This document shows positions 42,538 to 51,681 of a DNA stretch of 64,000 nt, piece by piece; the stretch's first letter is position 1; every line of letters begins with the position of its first letter. The DNA is from Nocardia cyriacigeorgica (GTDB lineage: Bacteria > Actinomycetota > Actinomycetes > Mycobacteriales > Mycobacteriaceae), in assembly GCF_029868385.1 (NCBI RefSeq), contig NZ_JARWNX010000048.1:1-64000 (forward strand). Reading direction: 5' to 3'. The notes below the pieces were generated by a model, which had not been told where the DNA came from, ran no database searches, and worked only from the letters and a program-made list of their open reading frames with translations. The position numbers were made by a program, and so were the translations under genes.

Positions 42538-42562
42538 TTGCATAATTTGCAACGGCTGTTGC
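42538..42562. promoter_or_regulatory. Overlapping dyads between the divergent sugar-acid operons
   Basis: TTGCA-TAATT-TGCAA (42538-42552) and GCAAC-GGCT-GTTGC (42549-42562) share a half-site, and another TGCAT precedes them. They lie about 50 bases before the deaminase start and 70 before the kinase start. Likely operators for the IclR protein of the plus-strand operon. Confidence 0.65.
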
Positions 42563-42630
42563 GTATTGTGTTTCTGCTGGTTATTCTGCACAGAGCAGGC
42601 GGTTGCCGCAAGACCCGAAGGGAGATTGGT

Positions 42631-43671
42631 GTGATCTGGCCTACATCCGAACGTCCGCGGGTCGTCACCATCGGCGAGGGGTTGGCCGTGCTGGTCGCAC
42701 GGCCCGGGCCGCTGGCGGAATCGGAGACCTTCGAGCGGACCGCCGGTGGCGCCGAAGCCAATGTCGCCACGGTGCTCGGCCAGCTCGGTATCGAGGCGGC
42801 GTGGCTGTCGCGCGTCGGGGCCGACGGGTTCGGGCGGTATCTGCTCGGTCATCTCGCGGCGCGCGGTGTCGACGTCTCGGCCGTCGTCACCGATCCCGAT
42901 CGGCCCACCGGGCTCTACGTCAAGGAACGCGGCAGCGGCTCCGGTCGAGCCGCTGATCTGGCCGCACACGACAGCCGGATGCTCTACTACCGCACCGATT
43001 CCGCGGCCAGCGCGCTCTCGGCCGCGGATCTGGCCGGCCCGGCGGCCGCGGCCCTGCTCGACGCGTGCGGGCTGGTGCACGTCTCCGGCATCACCACCGC
43101 TCTGTCGGAATCGGCGACCGGCCTCACCGAGGCCTTGTTGGCGATGCCGCGCCGCGACCGGCTGATCAGTTTCGATCTGAACTACCGGCCCGCGCTGTGG
43201 GCCGGACGCGATGCCGCCGAGGTGCTCGGTCGACATGTCCGCGGCAGCGATGTGGTGTTCCTCGGCGCCGATGAGGCCGCCGAGGTCTTCGGAACCGGTG
43301 ACGCCGATCGGTTACGTGCACTGTTTCCGCAGCCGCGACAGCTGATCGTCAAGAACGACGCCCATTCGGTCACCGGTTTCGACGGTGAGCAGCGGGTGGA
43401 GGTGCCCGCCTTGCGGCTGCGAGTCACCGAACGCATCGGTGCGGGCGATGCTTTCGCGGGCGGGTACCTGGCCGGAATGCTGCACGGTGCGCCACTGGCC
43501 CTGCGGTTGCGGTTCGGGCATCTGTGCGCGGCCGCGGCGCTCACCGGCACCGGCGATATCGCCGAGGTGCCGCCCCTCCCGGTCCTCGAGGCCGCCGCGA
43601 ACCTCGATGAGGCCGCTTGGGCCCGAGCCGAATATCCGGGCGTGATCATGGCCGAGAATGGGTTCGCATGA
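42631..43671 (+). CDS. PfkB-family sugar kinase, probable 2-keto-3-deoxygluconate kinase
   Basis: A 346-residue ribokinase-fold enzyme. The N-terminal GGAEANVATVLGQLG block and the ATP/catalytic block RVTERIGAGDAFAGGYLAGML (Asp as base) are clear. RVGADGFGRYLLGHLAARGVDV and SFDLNYRPALW match KDG kinases. The GTG at 42631 is preceded by GAAGGGAG. It overlaps the IclR start by 4 bases. KDG as substrate follows from its neighbours (KDPG aldolase, GntP). Confidence 0.88.
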   Translation: MIWPTSERPRVVTIGEGLAVLVARPGPLAESETFERTAGGAEANVATVLGQLGIEAAWLSRVGADGFGRYLLGHLAARGVDVSAVVTDPDRPTGLYVKERGSGSGRAADLAAHDSRMLYYRTDSAASALSAADLAGPAAAALLDACGLVHVSGITTALSESATGLTEALLAMPRRDRLISFDLNYRPALWAGRDAAEVLGRHVRGSDVVFLGADEAAEVFGTGDADRLRALFPQPRQLIVKNDAHSVTGFDGEQRVEVPALRLRVTERIGAGDAFAGGYLAGMLHGAPLALRLRFGHLCAAAALTGTGDIAEVPPLPVLEAAANLDEAAWARAEYPGVIMAENGFA

Positions 43672-44444
43672 GCCAGAGTGTGTCGCGTGCGCTGTCCATC
43701 CTCGTCTCGCTCGGCGAGGATTCCCGATCACTGGATGAGCTGGCCGGTGCGTTGGGCGTGCACAAATCAACGGTGTTGCGGCTGTTGCAGACCATGGAAT
43801 CGCAGCGTTTCGTCACCCACGACGCACAGCACCGGTACGCACTGGGTTCGCGGCTGTTCGAACTGGCCAATCATGCGCTCGAGCAGCGCGATATCCGCAC
43901 CGTCGCCCGGCCGCACCTGAGCGCCCTCAACACCGAGACCCAGCAGACCATTCACCTGGCCACCTTCGAATCCGGTGAGGCGATCTACATCGATAAATTC
44001 GATGCGACGCAGAGTGTGCGGATGTATTCGCGTATCGGCCGACCCGCCCCGCTGCACTGCACCGCCGTCGGGAAGGTGCTCGTCAGCGCGCTGCCACCGG
44101 CGGAGCGGGAGACCATCGCGCATCGGCTGGACTACCGCAGGTTCACCGACAACACCATCACCACACCCGAGGGCTATCTCGCCGAACTGGACGTGGTTGC
44201 CACACAAGGGTTTGCCGAAGACCACGAGGAACACGAGAGTTTCGTCAACTGCATCGGGATGCCGGTGCGCAACGGCACCGGCGCCGTGGTCGCGGCGGTG
44301 TCGATGTCGGTGCCCGACATCCTGCTCGACCACGACCAGGTCCTGGCCGAGCTGCCGCGGTTGCGTGCGGCTGCCGAAGCCATCTCCATCGATCTCGGCT
44401 GGACACCCGGCCGGGCCACCACCACCACGAAAGGCCGTCCATGA
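43668..44444 (+). CDS. IclR-family transcriptional regulator
   Basis: A 258-residue regulator. The winged-helix N-terminus (SVSRALSILVSLGEDSRSLDELAGALGVHKSTVLRLLQTMESQRFVTH) is followed by the IclR ligand domain with RPHLSALNTETQQTIHLATF, CTAVGKVLVSALP and GFAEDHEEHESFVNCIGMPV. Translation overlaps the kinase stop and the RidA start. It probably senses KDG or a related acid and controls both divergent operons through the dyads at 42538-42562. Confidence 0.93.
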   Translation: MSQSVSRALSILVSLGEDSRSLDELAGALGVHKSTVLRLLQTMESQRFVTHDAQHRYALGSRLFELANHALEQRDIRTVARPHLSALNTETQQTIHLATFESGEAIYIDKFDATQSVRMYSRIGRPAPLHCTAVGKVLVSALPPAERETIAHRLDYRRFTDNTITTPEGYLAELDVVATQGFAEDHEEHESFVNCIGMPVRNGTGAVVAAVSMSVPDILLDHDQVLAELPRLRAAAEAISIDLGWTPGRATTTTKGRP

Positions 44445-44845
44445 GTGAGAAGATCGCCGTCCGCACCACCGCAGCGCCCGCGCCCGCGCACACCTTCTCG
44501 CAGGGAGTGCGCAAGGGACCGTTCGTGCAGGTCTCCGGTCAGGGCCCGGTCGACCCGGTGACCAACGAATATCTGTATCCGGGCGATGTCGCCGCACAGA
44601 CCACCCGCACGCTGGCCAATGTGAAAGCGATCGTCGAGGCATCCGGCGCCACCTTCGACGATGTGGTGATGCTGCGCGTGTACCTCACCAAACGGGAGGA
44701 TTTCGCGGTCATGAACGAGGCGTACGGCGAGTTCGTCACCGCCAACACCACCGGCGAGGTGCTGCCGAGCCGGACCACCGTGTTCACCGGGCTGCCACGC
44801 GAGGAGATGCTGGTGGAGATCGACGCGGTCGCCATCATCGGGTAA
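44441..44845 (+). CDS. RidA-family enamine/imine deaminase
   Basis: A 134-residue YjgF/YER057c/UK114 protein. RidA speeds hydrolysis of reactive enamine/imine intermediates from PLP dehydratases. The catalytic arginine is in LPSRTTVFTGLP and the conserved glutamate in MLVEIDAVAI; GFxxVV-type FDDVVMLRVYLTKREDF precedes them. Its presence beside a PLP deaminase makes sense: amino-acid beta-elimination releases an enamine. Last gene of the kinase-IclR-RidA operon; ppc converges 25 bases away. Confidence 0.92.
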   Translation: MSEKIAVRTTAAPAPAHTFSQGVRKGPFVQVSGQGPVDPVTNEYLYPGDVAAQTTRTLANVKAIVEASGATFDDVVMLRVYLTKREDFAVMNEAYGEFVTANTTGEVLPSRTTVFTGLPREEMLVEIDAVAIIG

Positions 44846-44869
44846 GTGGTTGCCGCATAACGCATAGGG

Positions 44870-47710
44870 TCAGCCGGAGTTGCGCAGTGCGGTCGCCAGT
44901 CCGTTCATGGTGAGCAGGATGCCGCGTTTGACCAGTTCGGAATCATCGCCGCCGCGCAACCGGCGCAGCAGCCGCACCTGCATCTGGTTGAGCGGCTCCA
45001 GGTACGGGAACCGGTTGTGGATGGATTCGGCCAGCGACGGGTTGTCCGAAAGCAGCTGATCGTTGCCGGTGATGGCGGCGTGCATGGCGATGGTGCGGGC
45101 GTGCTCGTCACCGATCATGCCGAAGATCTGGTCCCGCAACGCCTCATCCCGCACCAGTTCGGCGTAGCGGGCGGCGATCTCGAGATCGCTCTTGGCCATC
45201 ACCTGCGCCAGATTCGACAGCACCGTACGGAAGAACGGCCAACGCCGGTACAGCTCCGACAGCGTCGCCAGCCGTTGCGGGTCGCCGTCGACCCATTCCT
45301 CGAGCGCGGTGCCGGTGCCGTACCAGCCGGGCAGCATCACCCGCGCCTGGCTCCACGCCATCACCCACGGGATGGCCCGCAGATCGGCGACCGAATTCGT
45401 GGGTTTACGCGAGGCCGGTCTGCTGCCGATGTTCAGGTCACCGACCTCGGCGACCGGCGTGGATTCCCGGAAGTACTCGACGAAACCCGGGGTCTCGTGC
45501 ACCAGCCGGGAGTAGGCGGCGCGAGCGCGGGCGGCCAGATCGTCCATCAGCTGATAGGAGGGTTCGGCATCGTCACCGAGTCCCTCCACGTCCAGCAGCG
45601 TCGATTCCAGCGTTCCCGCGATCAGCGACTCCAGATTCCGGTGTGCCGAACCGGATTCGGCGTATTTGGCGGCGATCACCTCACCCTGTTCGGTGAGTCG
45701 CAATGAACCGCGGACCGCGCCGGCGGGCTGCGCGAGGATCGCGTCGTAGCTGCGGCCACCCCCACGGCCGACAGTGCCGCCGCGACCGTGGAACAGCCGC
45801 AACCGGATACCGGTCTTACGCGCGACCTCCACCAGATCCAGTTCCGCGCGATACAACGCCCAGTTGGCGGCCAGATAGCCGCCGTCCTTGTTCGAATCGG
45901 AGTAGCCGAGCATCACTTCCTGGCGCATCCCCTTGGCCGCCACCAACTCCCGGTACACCGCAACCTCCAGCGCCGCCGACAAGGTCGCCGCGCCCGCGCC
46001 CAGATCCTCGATCGTCTCGAACAGCGGCACGATCCCGGCCGCACACCGCGGCGGACTGTCGGGCGCACCCGGATCCAGCAGGCCGCCCTCCTTCAACAGC
46101 AGCGCCGCCTCCAGCATGTCGCTGACCGAGGTACACATGCTGATGATGTAGTTCGGGATCGCCGACTCACCGAAGGTGGCGACCACCTGCGCCGCGGCCC
46201 GGATGATGCCGAGTTCCTTGGTGGCGAGTTCACCGAGCCGCGCATGCGGGCCGAGCAGCGGGCGACGGGTAGTCAACTCCGCCGACAGGATCCGCACCCG
46301 TTCCGACTCGGGCAGGCTCGCATAGTCGGTGTGCACACCCGCCCACGCCAGCAGCTCCGCGACGACCTGTTCGTGCACCTCGGAGTTCTGGCGCATGTCC
46401 AGGCCCTGGAGGTGGAAACCGAAGGTTTCCACGGCGTGTCGGAGCGCGGCCAGGCGGTCGTCGGCGAGCAGGCCGTCGCCGGAGGCCCGGAGGGAGGCAT
46501 CGATGGCGTCGAGATCGTCGAGGAGTGCCTGCGGATCGGGGTAGGCGGGTGCACCGCCGGGCCCTTGTCCGGCCGAATCCGGCGCGATCAGGCCATGAGC
46601 GCCGCCGGTCGAGGTGGCCAGTAGTCCGGCTCCCGGTGTGGAGATATCGGGCGATACACCGAGTGCGCGTTCGGCTGTGGCGGTGAGCCGGTCGCGGATA
46701 CGGTGCAGCGCACGGCGATACGGCTCGTCGGCGTGGGTGGCCGGATCGGGGTATCCGGCCGCGGCCAGTTCGGCCACCTGATCGCTGACCCGGACCAGTC
46801 GGCCCGACTGCGACAGCGTCTTCTCCAGCTCCACCAGCTCGCGCAGGTACCGTCCGAACGCCACACCGGCCGCCTGCCCGGCCGCGGTGCGCACCACCTC
46901 GGCGGTGACGTACGGGTTACCGTCCCGGTCGCCGCCGATCCACGAACCCGGCCGCAATATCGGCCGCGACAACAGGTCGGCGTCCGGCCAGCGTGAGCGC
47001 AGCGCCGCGCGGACTTCGGCATTGATCGCCGGGATCACATCGAACAGGGTGAGTTCGTAATAGCGCAGCCCCACCGCGATCTCGTCCTGGATCCGCAACC
47101 GCGCCAACCGGATCAGCGCGGTGCGCCACAGCGTCAACACCTGGCGGCGGATCTCCGACTCCAGGCCAGCGCGTTCCCGTTCCGGATAGTGCTGGCGCCG
47201 GCGCATCAGTTCGGTGATGCGGGTCTGCACATCGAAGACGGTGCGGCGTCTGGTCTCGGTCGGATGCGCGGTGATGACCGGCGACACCAGCGCATCGGTG
47301 AGCAGATCGGCCACCTGCGCGCCCGGTAGGGCCGCCGCGTCGAGTTTGCGATAGGTGGCGGCCAGCGAGGAATCCTGCGGCGGCTCCCCCGCCGCCTCGT
47401 GCGCGCTACGGCGCCGGTCGCGCTGGATGTCCTCGGCGAGATTGGCCAGTAGTACGAAATAGCTGAACGCCCGGATCAACGGCAGCGCGACATCGATGTC
47501 CACCTCATCGAGCATGTCGGCGACGGCGCTGCGCCCGACCTCCTCCCGGCGCACCCGGAACGCTTCGATACGGACCCGTTCGATGAGGTCGAACACCTCC
47601 GGGCCCTCATGATCACGGATGGTGTCGCCGAGTACGCCGCCGAGGAAACGGATGTCCTCGCGCAGCGGCCGGGTCGCGTCCTGCTCGGTCTCGATCCGCG
47701 GTTCGGTCAT
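44870..47710 (-). CDS. ppc: Phosphoenolpyruvate carboxylase
   Basis: Anaplerotic enzyme making oxaloacetate from PEP and bicarbonate. The 946-residue length is normal. Catalytic blocks: [14 protein letters not shown] (His), [54 protein letters not shown] and the RNG-type C-terminus (TALRNSG, where most have RNTG). It is the second gene after a maa-like acetyltransferase gene on the same strand (42-base gap). Confidence 0.97.
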   Translation of the reverse strand: MTEPRIETEQDATRPLREDIRFLGGVLGDTIRDHEGPEVFDLIERVRIEAFRVRREEVGRSAVADMLDEVDIDVALPLIRAFSYFVLLANLAEDIQRDRRRSAHEAAGEPPQDSSLAATYRKLDAAALPGAQVADLLTDALVSPVITAHPTETRRRTVFDVQTRITELMRRRQHYPERERAGLESEIRRQVLTLWRTALIRLARLRIQDEIAVGLRYYELTLFDVIPAINAEVRAALRSRWPDADLLSRPILRPGSWIGGDRDGNPYVTAEVVRTAAGQAAGVAFGRYLRELVELEKTLSQSGRLVRVSDQVAELAAAGYPDPATHADEPYRRALHRIRDRLTATAERALGVSPDISTPGAGLLATSTGGAHGLIAPDSAGQGPGGAPAYPDPQALLDDLDAIDASLRASGDGLLADDRLAALRHAVETFGFHLQGLDMRQNSEVHEQVVAELLAWAGVHTDYASLPESERVRILSAELTTRRPLLGPHARLGELATKELGIIRAAAQVVATFGESAIPNYIISMCTSVSDMLEAALLLKEGGLLDPGAPDSPPRCAAGIVPLFETIEDLGAGAATLSAALEVAVYRELVAAKGMRQEVMLGYSDSNKDGGYLAANWALYRAELDLVEVARKTGIRLRLFHGRGGTVGRGGGRSYDAILAQPAGAVRGSLRLTEQGEVIAAKYAESGSAHRNLESLIAGTLESTLLDVEGLGDDAEPSYQLMDDLAARARAAYSRLVHETPGFVEYFRESTPVAEVGDLNIGSRPASRKPTNSVADLRAIPWVMAWSQARVMLPGWYGTGTALEEWVDGDPQRLATLSELYRRWPFFRTVLSNLAQVMAKSDLEIAARYAELVRDEALRDQIFGMIGDEHARTIAMHAAITGNDQLLSDNPSLAESIHNRFPYLEPLNQMQVRLLRRLRGGDDSELVKRGILLTMNGLATALRNSG

Positions 47711-47751
47711 GTGTCGACATTACTGCCGGTGGGTGCCGAACATCTGCTCGG

Positions 47752-48309
47752 TCACAGCTGCCGGAGGACGCGTGCCGGGTTGCCCGCCGCGAACACCTTG
47801 TCCGGTAGATCGCGGGTGACGACGCTGCCCGCGCCGACGACCGTATCCCTGCCGACGGTGACGCCGGGGCACACGATCACCCCGCCACCGAACCACACAT
47901 TGTCACCGATGACGATGGGCGCCGCCGATTCCCATCGCTGCCTGCGCATCTCGTGGTCCTCCATCGGATGCAGCGCCGTCAGCAACTGGCAGCGCGGGCC
48001 GATCGAAACGTCGTCGCCGATGGTGATGGGGGCGCAGTCGAGCAGGATCGCGTCGTAGTTGAGGAAGCTGTTGGCGCCGATCTCGATGAGGTAGCCGTAG
48101 TCGCATTGGAATCGGGGCATGATCCAGGAGCCGTCCCCCAGCTTGCCGAGTAGCTGCCGCAGCACCGCATCGCGCCGATCGGTGTCCTCGGGTCCGGTGC
48201 GGTTGAACTCATCGCAGAGGGCCTGTGCCCGCCGCCGTTCGGCCACGAGTTCGGGATCGTCGTCCCGGTAGAGCTGTCCCGCCAGCATGCGTTGCTTGTG
48301 CTCACCCAT
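47752..48309 (-). CDS. Maltose/galactoside O-acetyltransferase-like protein (left-handed beta helix)
   Basis: A 185-residue hexapeptide-repeat acetyltransferase of the Maa/NodL/LacA type. The N-terminal Mac domain (EHKQRMLAGQLYRDDDPELVAERRRAQALCDEFN) is followed by the hexapeptide helix with the catalytic-type histidine in LLTALHPMEDHEMR and the closing AAGNPARVLR. It transfers acetyl from acetyl-CoA to a sugar. The ATG at 48309 lies inside one arm of a 15-base inverted repeat. Also close to thiogalactoside acetyltransferases; the natural acceptor is unknown. Confidence 0.92.
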   Translation of the reverse strand: MGEHKQRMLAGQLYRDDDPELVAERRRAQALCDEFNRTGPEDTDRRDAVLRQLLGKLGDGSWIMPRFQCDYGYLIEIGANSFLNYDAILLDCAPITIGDDVSIGPRCQLLTALHPMEDHEMRRQRWESAAPIVIGDNVWFGGGVIVCPGVTVGRDTVVGAGSVVTRDLPDKVFAAGNPARVLRQL

Positions 48310-48356
48310 TCGCCCCACGGTAGCGGCCGGCCGAGGCAGCGACCGTGGGGCGAATG
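48307..48356. repeat. Perfect 15-bp inverted repeat over the maa start codon
   Basis: CATTCGCCCCACGGT (48307-48321) and its exact complement (48342-48356) are separated by 20 bases. The arm nearest maa contains its start codon and the GGGG ribosome-site-like run. If the mRNA starts upstream of 48356, the transcript would fold so that both are hidden. It could instead be a DNA operator in this divergent promoter region. Confidence 0.7.
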
Positions 48357-48526
48357 CACGAAAGGGGTGCGCGGTTCGGGCCGACCGCGTCGGGGTGGAT
48401 ACCGGGTTCGAGGCGGTCGGCCGCGGATGCCACCGACCGCATCCGCTGAACTCCGAGCCGTCGTTCGATATCCTCGGCCACGTCGGTTGCCGGGCGCAGT
48501 GGCCTGGCACGCATCGGGAGGGCGAC

Positions 48527-51500
48527 ATGGTGGACGGGGTGCCGTTCGGTCGGTACCGCTTGGGCCGAATCATCGGCGAGGGCGGCATGGGGCGGGTGTA
48601 CGAGGCGTTCGATACGGTGACCGACCGGACGGTCGCAGTGAAGGTCCTGCCCGAAGGCACCGCGACCAACCACGAGTTCCGTGAGCGGTTCCGGCGCGAG
48701 GCGCACGCCGCGGCGCGGCTGAGCGAGCCGCATATCGTGCCGATCCACGACTACGGCGAGATCGACGGGCACCTGTTCCTCGATATGCGACTGATCGACG
48801 GCGTCGATCTGAGCGCCGTCCTCACCCGCGAGGGCCCGATGCCGCCCGCGCGCGCTGTGCACCTCATCGAACAGATCGCCGCCGCGCTCGACGCCGCACA
48901 TGCCGCCGGGCTGGTGCACCGCGACGTCAAACCCTCCAACATCCTGCTCGGCGACCGCGATTTCGCCTATCTGATCGACTTCGGCATCGCCCGCAATGAC
49001 GCCGATACCGCGATGACGAGCATCGGCACCACCCTCGGCACCTTCGCCTATATGGCGCCGGAACGATTCACACCCGGACAGCCGTCCGACGCCCGCGCCG
49101 ACGTCTATTCGCTGGCTTGTGTGCTCTATGAATGCCTCACCGGGACCCGCCCCTTTCCCGGGACCAGCGCACCGGAGCAGATCGCCGCGCACCTCACCGC
49201 CGCACCGCCGCGCCCCGGCCTCGGCGGGAACGGGGCCGCCAGCGCATTCGACGACGTGATCGCCCGCGGCATGGCCAAGCTGCCCGACGAGCGATACACC
49301 CGCGCCGGTGAATTCGCGGCCGCCGCCCGGCAGGCACTCGGCGCCGCGTCTCACGTCCCCGACGGCGGGCACCGGCCAAGCGCGAATTTCGCCACGGTGG
49401 CCGCACCGGCCCCGTCATCGGTGTCGGCACCGGTTCTGTCACCGGCACCGACCTGGTCGTCGGCGCCGCCTACCGTCCTGGCGTCGCACGGACCGGCGGC
49501 ACCGGAGCCGGATCGGGGCCGGGGCATCGGCGGGCTCGCTACCGCCTGCCTTGCGGTGGTCTGCGGCATGGCGCTGCTGCGGCTGATCGGGGCCGCCGCC
49601 AGTTATGACGACCAGCACGCGATCACCTTTGCCGACTACTGGTTGCCGGTCCTGTCGCTGGTATCGGCTGTCGCGCTGGCGATCGGTGTGCTGATTCTGC
49701 GTCGACGTTCGCTGGTGATCGCGTACGCGTGCTTGCTGTTGGTGGCATGGTTACCCATGTCGCTCGGTGATTGGGAATCCGATGTCCTCGCCACAGCGTT
49801 CGGCGTCACTCGCGCGCTGGGTCTGATGATCGTTTTCGTGATCCTGGCGGTGCTGATGGGTGTCGGCGCCGCCGCCCACGGACCTCGGCGGCGCGCGGTG
49901 ACCGGACCTGGTGGTTTCGCCGACGGCGCGGCACAGTACGCGTCATGGGGTGCGCGCTTCGGCGCGGCGCTGTTGGACGGTGTGCCCGCGGGAATGCTCG
50001 CGGGTCTCGGCATGGTCATCATGCGGGCAACGAGCACGGCGCCCTCGGCGGACAATCCGTCCGGCGGGAGTTCCGGGGGCGGTGGCGCGATCATGGCGCT
50101 GTGTTACGCCGCGGCGTTGGCCTATCTGGTCTGGAATGTCGGCTTCCGCCAAGGCACTACCGGCCAGACGTGGGGGAAGAAGATCGTCGGCATCTCGGTG
50201 ATCGGGATGCAGAGCGGCGTGCCGCTCGGTGTCGGGACGTCGATCGGGCGGCAGCTGGCGCATATCGTCGACGCCCTGCCGTGCTACCTCGGGTTCCTGT
50301 TCCCGCTCTGGGATCCGAAGGCGCAGACCCTCGCGGACAAAATGATCGGCTCGGTCGTGGTCCGCGGCGCCGTCAGCGCTTCGCCGCATCCCGCTGTCCC
50401 CGGCCCACACTCGCCGGCTACCGGCATGGCGCCACAGGCGGCTGCCGCGGACCCGCGCCTGGCTCCCACCGAGATCGCCGCACCGGTGGCGGCCGCCCCT
50501 GTCGTCGAGGGTATGAGCACCGTCGGCAACGGTCCGCGTGCGGCTGTCGAGGTCGATGCACACATCGGCGACAGCAGTATCGACCCACGACTGGCCGTCA
50601 CCGAGCTGGCCGAGAACCGTTCGTCGGCACCAGGTTCCGCACACTCCCCCGTGAACCAGAGCCGCACCGAGCTGGTGGTGGGCGCGGCGGTCCTGGCCGT
50701 GGTGGCGGTCGTGGGTGTGGCCGTGGCCGTCACACAGGCGGAGTCGCGATCCGGCGAGGCTCGCGTCCCCGCGATCATCGACACGATCGATGTGCCCACC
50801 GGGGCGCGAGAGATCGCGGTCGATCCGAACAGCCACACGGCCTACGTCACCGGCTATGTCGGCAAACCGGTATCGGTGATCGACATCGACACGAACACGG
50901 TCGTCGCGACGATACCCGTTGGTCCGGAACCCAGCGGTGTGGCGATCGACGCGGGCCGCGCCACCCTCTACGTGACCGATCGGACAGAGCGCACCGTGCG
51001 GCTGATCGATAGTGATACCCGCAAGGAGGTGGCCACGATCCCGGTCGGTTACGACCCACAGTCGGTGATCATCGATCCCGGCTCCCCCATGATCTATGTC
51101 ATCGGCGGGAGCGATGTCACGGTCATCGATACCGGCACCCGCACGGCGATCGCCACGATTCCGGTCGAATACACAAATCGCAAGGCAGCCCTCGATCCGG
51201 ACACCGACACCCTCTATGTCGCCGCGGACCGTGACCTGGCGATGATCGACACCAGCACCAACACTGTCACCGGCAGCCTTGCCATCCCCACCTACGACAG
51301 TCCGAATCCGCTCGATGTGGCAGTCGATCCGATCACGCACACGGTCTATGTGACGGCCTATGACGGCGAGGACTCCGATACCCGGACGCTGTCGATCATC
51401 GACCCGAACACTCGCGCGGTGCTCGCCGCACCCGTCGCCGACGGAAACGCGCTCGATATCGCCCTCGATGCGAGCGACCACACCGTGTACGTCGCCAACT

Positions 51501-51655
51501 ACACCGATGTCCAGGTGATCGATACGCAGCAGCGAACCCACCTCGGCTCGATCGACCTCGTAGCCGGACACAGCGCGGAGGACATCGCGGTGGACACCAC
51601 CACACACACCGTCTATGTGGCCGATGGTGAGTCGGTGCTGGTGATCGGCCGCTGA
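48527..51655 (+). CDS. Membrane Ser/Thr protein kinase with RDD domain and C-terminal beta-propeller
   Basis: A 1042-residue Hanks-type kinase. Catalytic domain about 1-265: GEGGMG loop (17-22), Lys39, HRDVKPSN with Asp133, DFG at 151. A Pro/Ala-rich linker reaches about 330, then roughly four membrane helices (330-450), an RDD domain (about 468-620: YASWGARFGAALLDGV...TWGKKIVGI...DKMIGSVVVRG), another linker, one helix (VVGAAVLAVVAVVGVAVAV, near 715-735), and an extracytoplasmic YVTN-type beta-propeller (748-1042) with VAVDPxxHTVYVT repeats. GGGAGG precedes the ATG at 48527. Propeller-bearing kinases such as PknD exist, but the RDD insert is unusual. The propeller probably senses an external ligand. 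Confidence 0.92.
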   Translation: MVDGVPFGRYRLGRIIGEGGMGRVYEAFDTVTDRTVAVKVLPEGTATNHEFRERFRREAHAAARLSEPHIVPIHDYGEIDGHLFLDMRLIDGVDLSAVLTREGPMPPARAVHLIEQIAAALDAAHAAGLVHRDVKPSNILLGDRDFAYLIDFGIARNDADTAMTSIGTTLGTFAYMAPERFTPGQPSDARADVYSLACVLYECLTGTRPFPGTSAPEQIAAHLTAAPPRPGLGGNGAASAFDDVIARGMAKLPDERYTRAGEFAAAARQALGAASHVPDGGHRPSANFATVAAPAPSSVSAPVLSPAPTWSSAPPTVLASHGPAAPEPDRGRGIGGLATACLAVVCGMALLRLIGAAASYDDQHAITFADYWLPVLSLVSAVALAIGVLILRRRSLVIAYACLLLVAWLPMSLGDWESDVLATAFGVTRALGLMIVFVILAVLMGVGAAAHGPRRRAVTGPGGFADGAAQYASWGARFGAALLDGVPAGMLAGLGMVIMRATSTAPSADNPSGGSSGGGGAIMALCYAAALAYLVWNVGFRQGTTGQTWGKKIVGISVIGMQSGVPLGVGTSIGRQLAHIVDALPCYLGFLFPLWDPKAQTLADKMIGSVVVRGAVSASPHPAVPGPHSPATGMAPQAAAADPRLAPTEIAAPVAAAPVVEGMSTVGNGPRAAVEVDAHIGDSSIDPRLAVTELAENRSSAPGSAHSPVNQSRTELVVGAAVLAVVAVVGVAVAVTQAESRSGEARVPAIIDTIDVPTGAREIAVDPNSHTAYVTGYVGKPVSVIDIDTNTVVATIPVGPEPSGVAIDAGRATLYVTDRTERTVRLIDSDTRKEVATIPVGYDPQSVIIDPGSPMIYVIGGSDVTVIDTGTRTAIATIPVEYTNRKAALDPDTDTLYVAADRDLAMIDTSTNTVTGSLAIPTYDSPNPLDVAVDPITHTVYVTAYDGEDSDTRTLSIIDPNTRAVLAAPVADGNALDIALDASDHTVYVANYTDVQVIDTQQRTHLGSIDLVAGHSAEDIAVDTTTHTVYVADGESVLVIGR

Positions 51656-51681
51656 GACAGATCTCCCGGTTCGGAGGGTGC

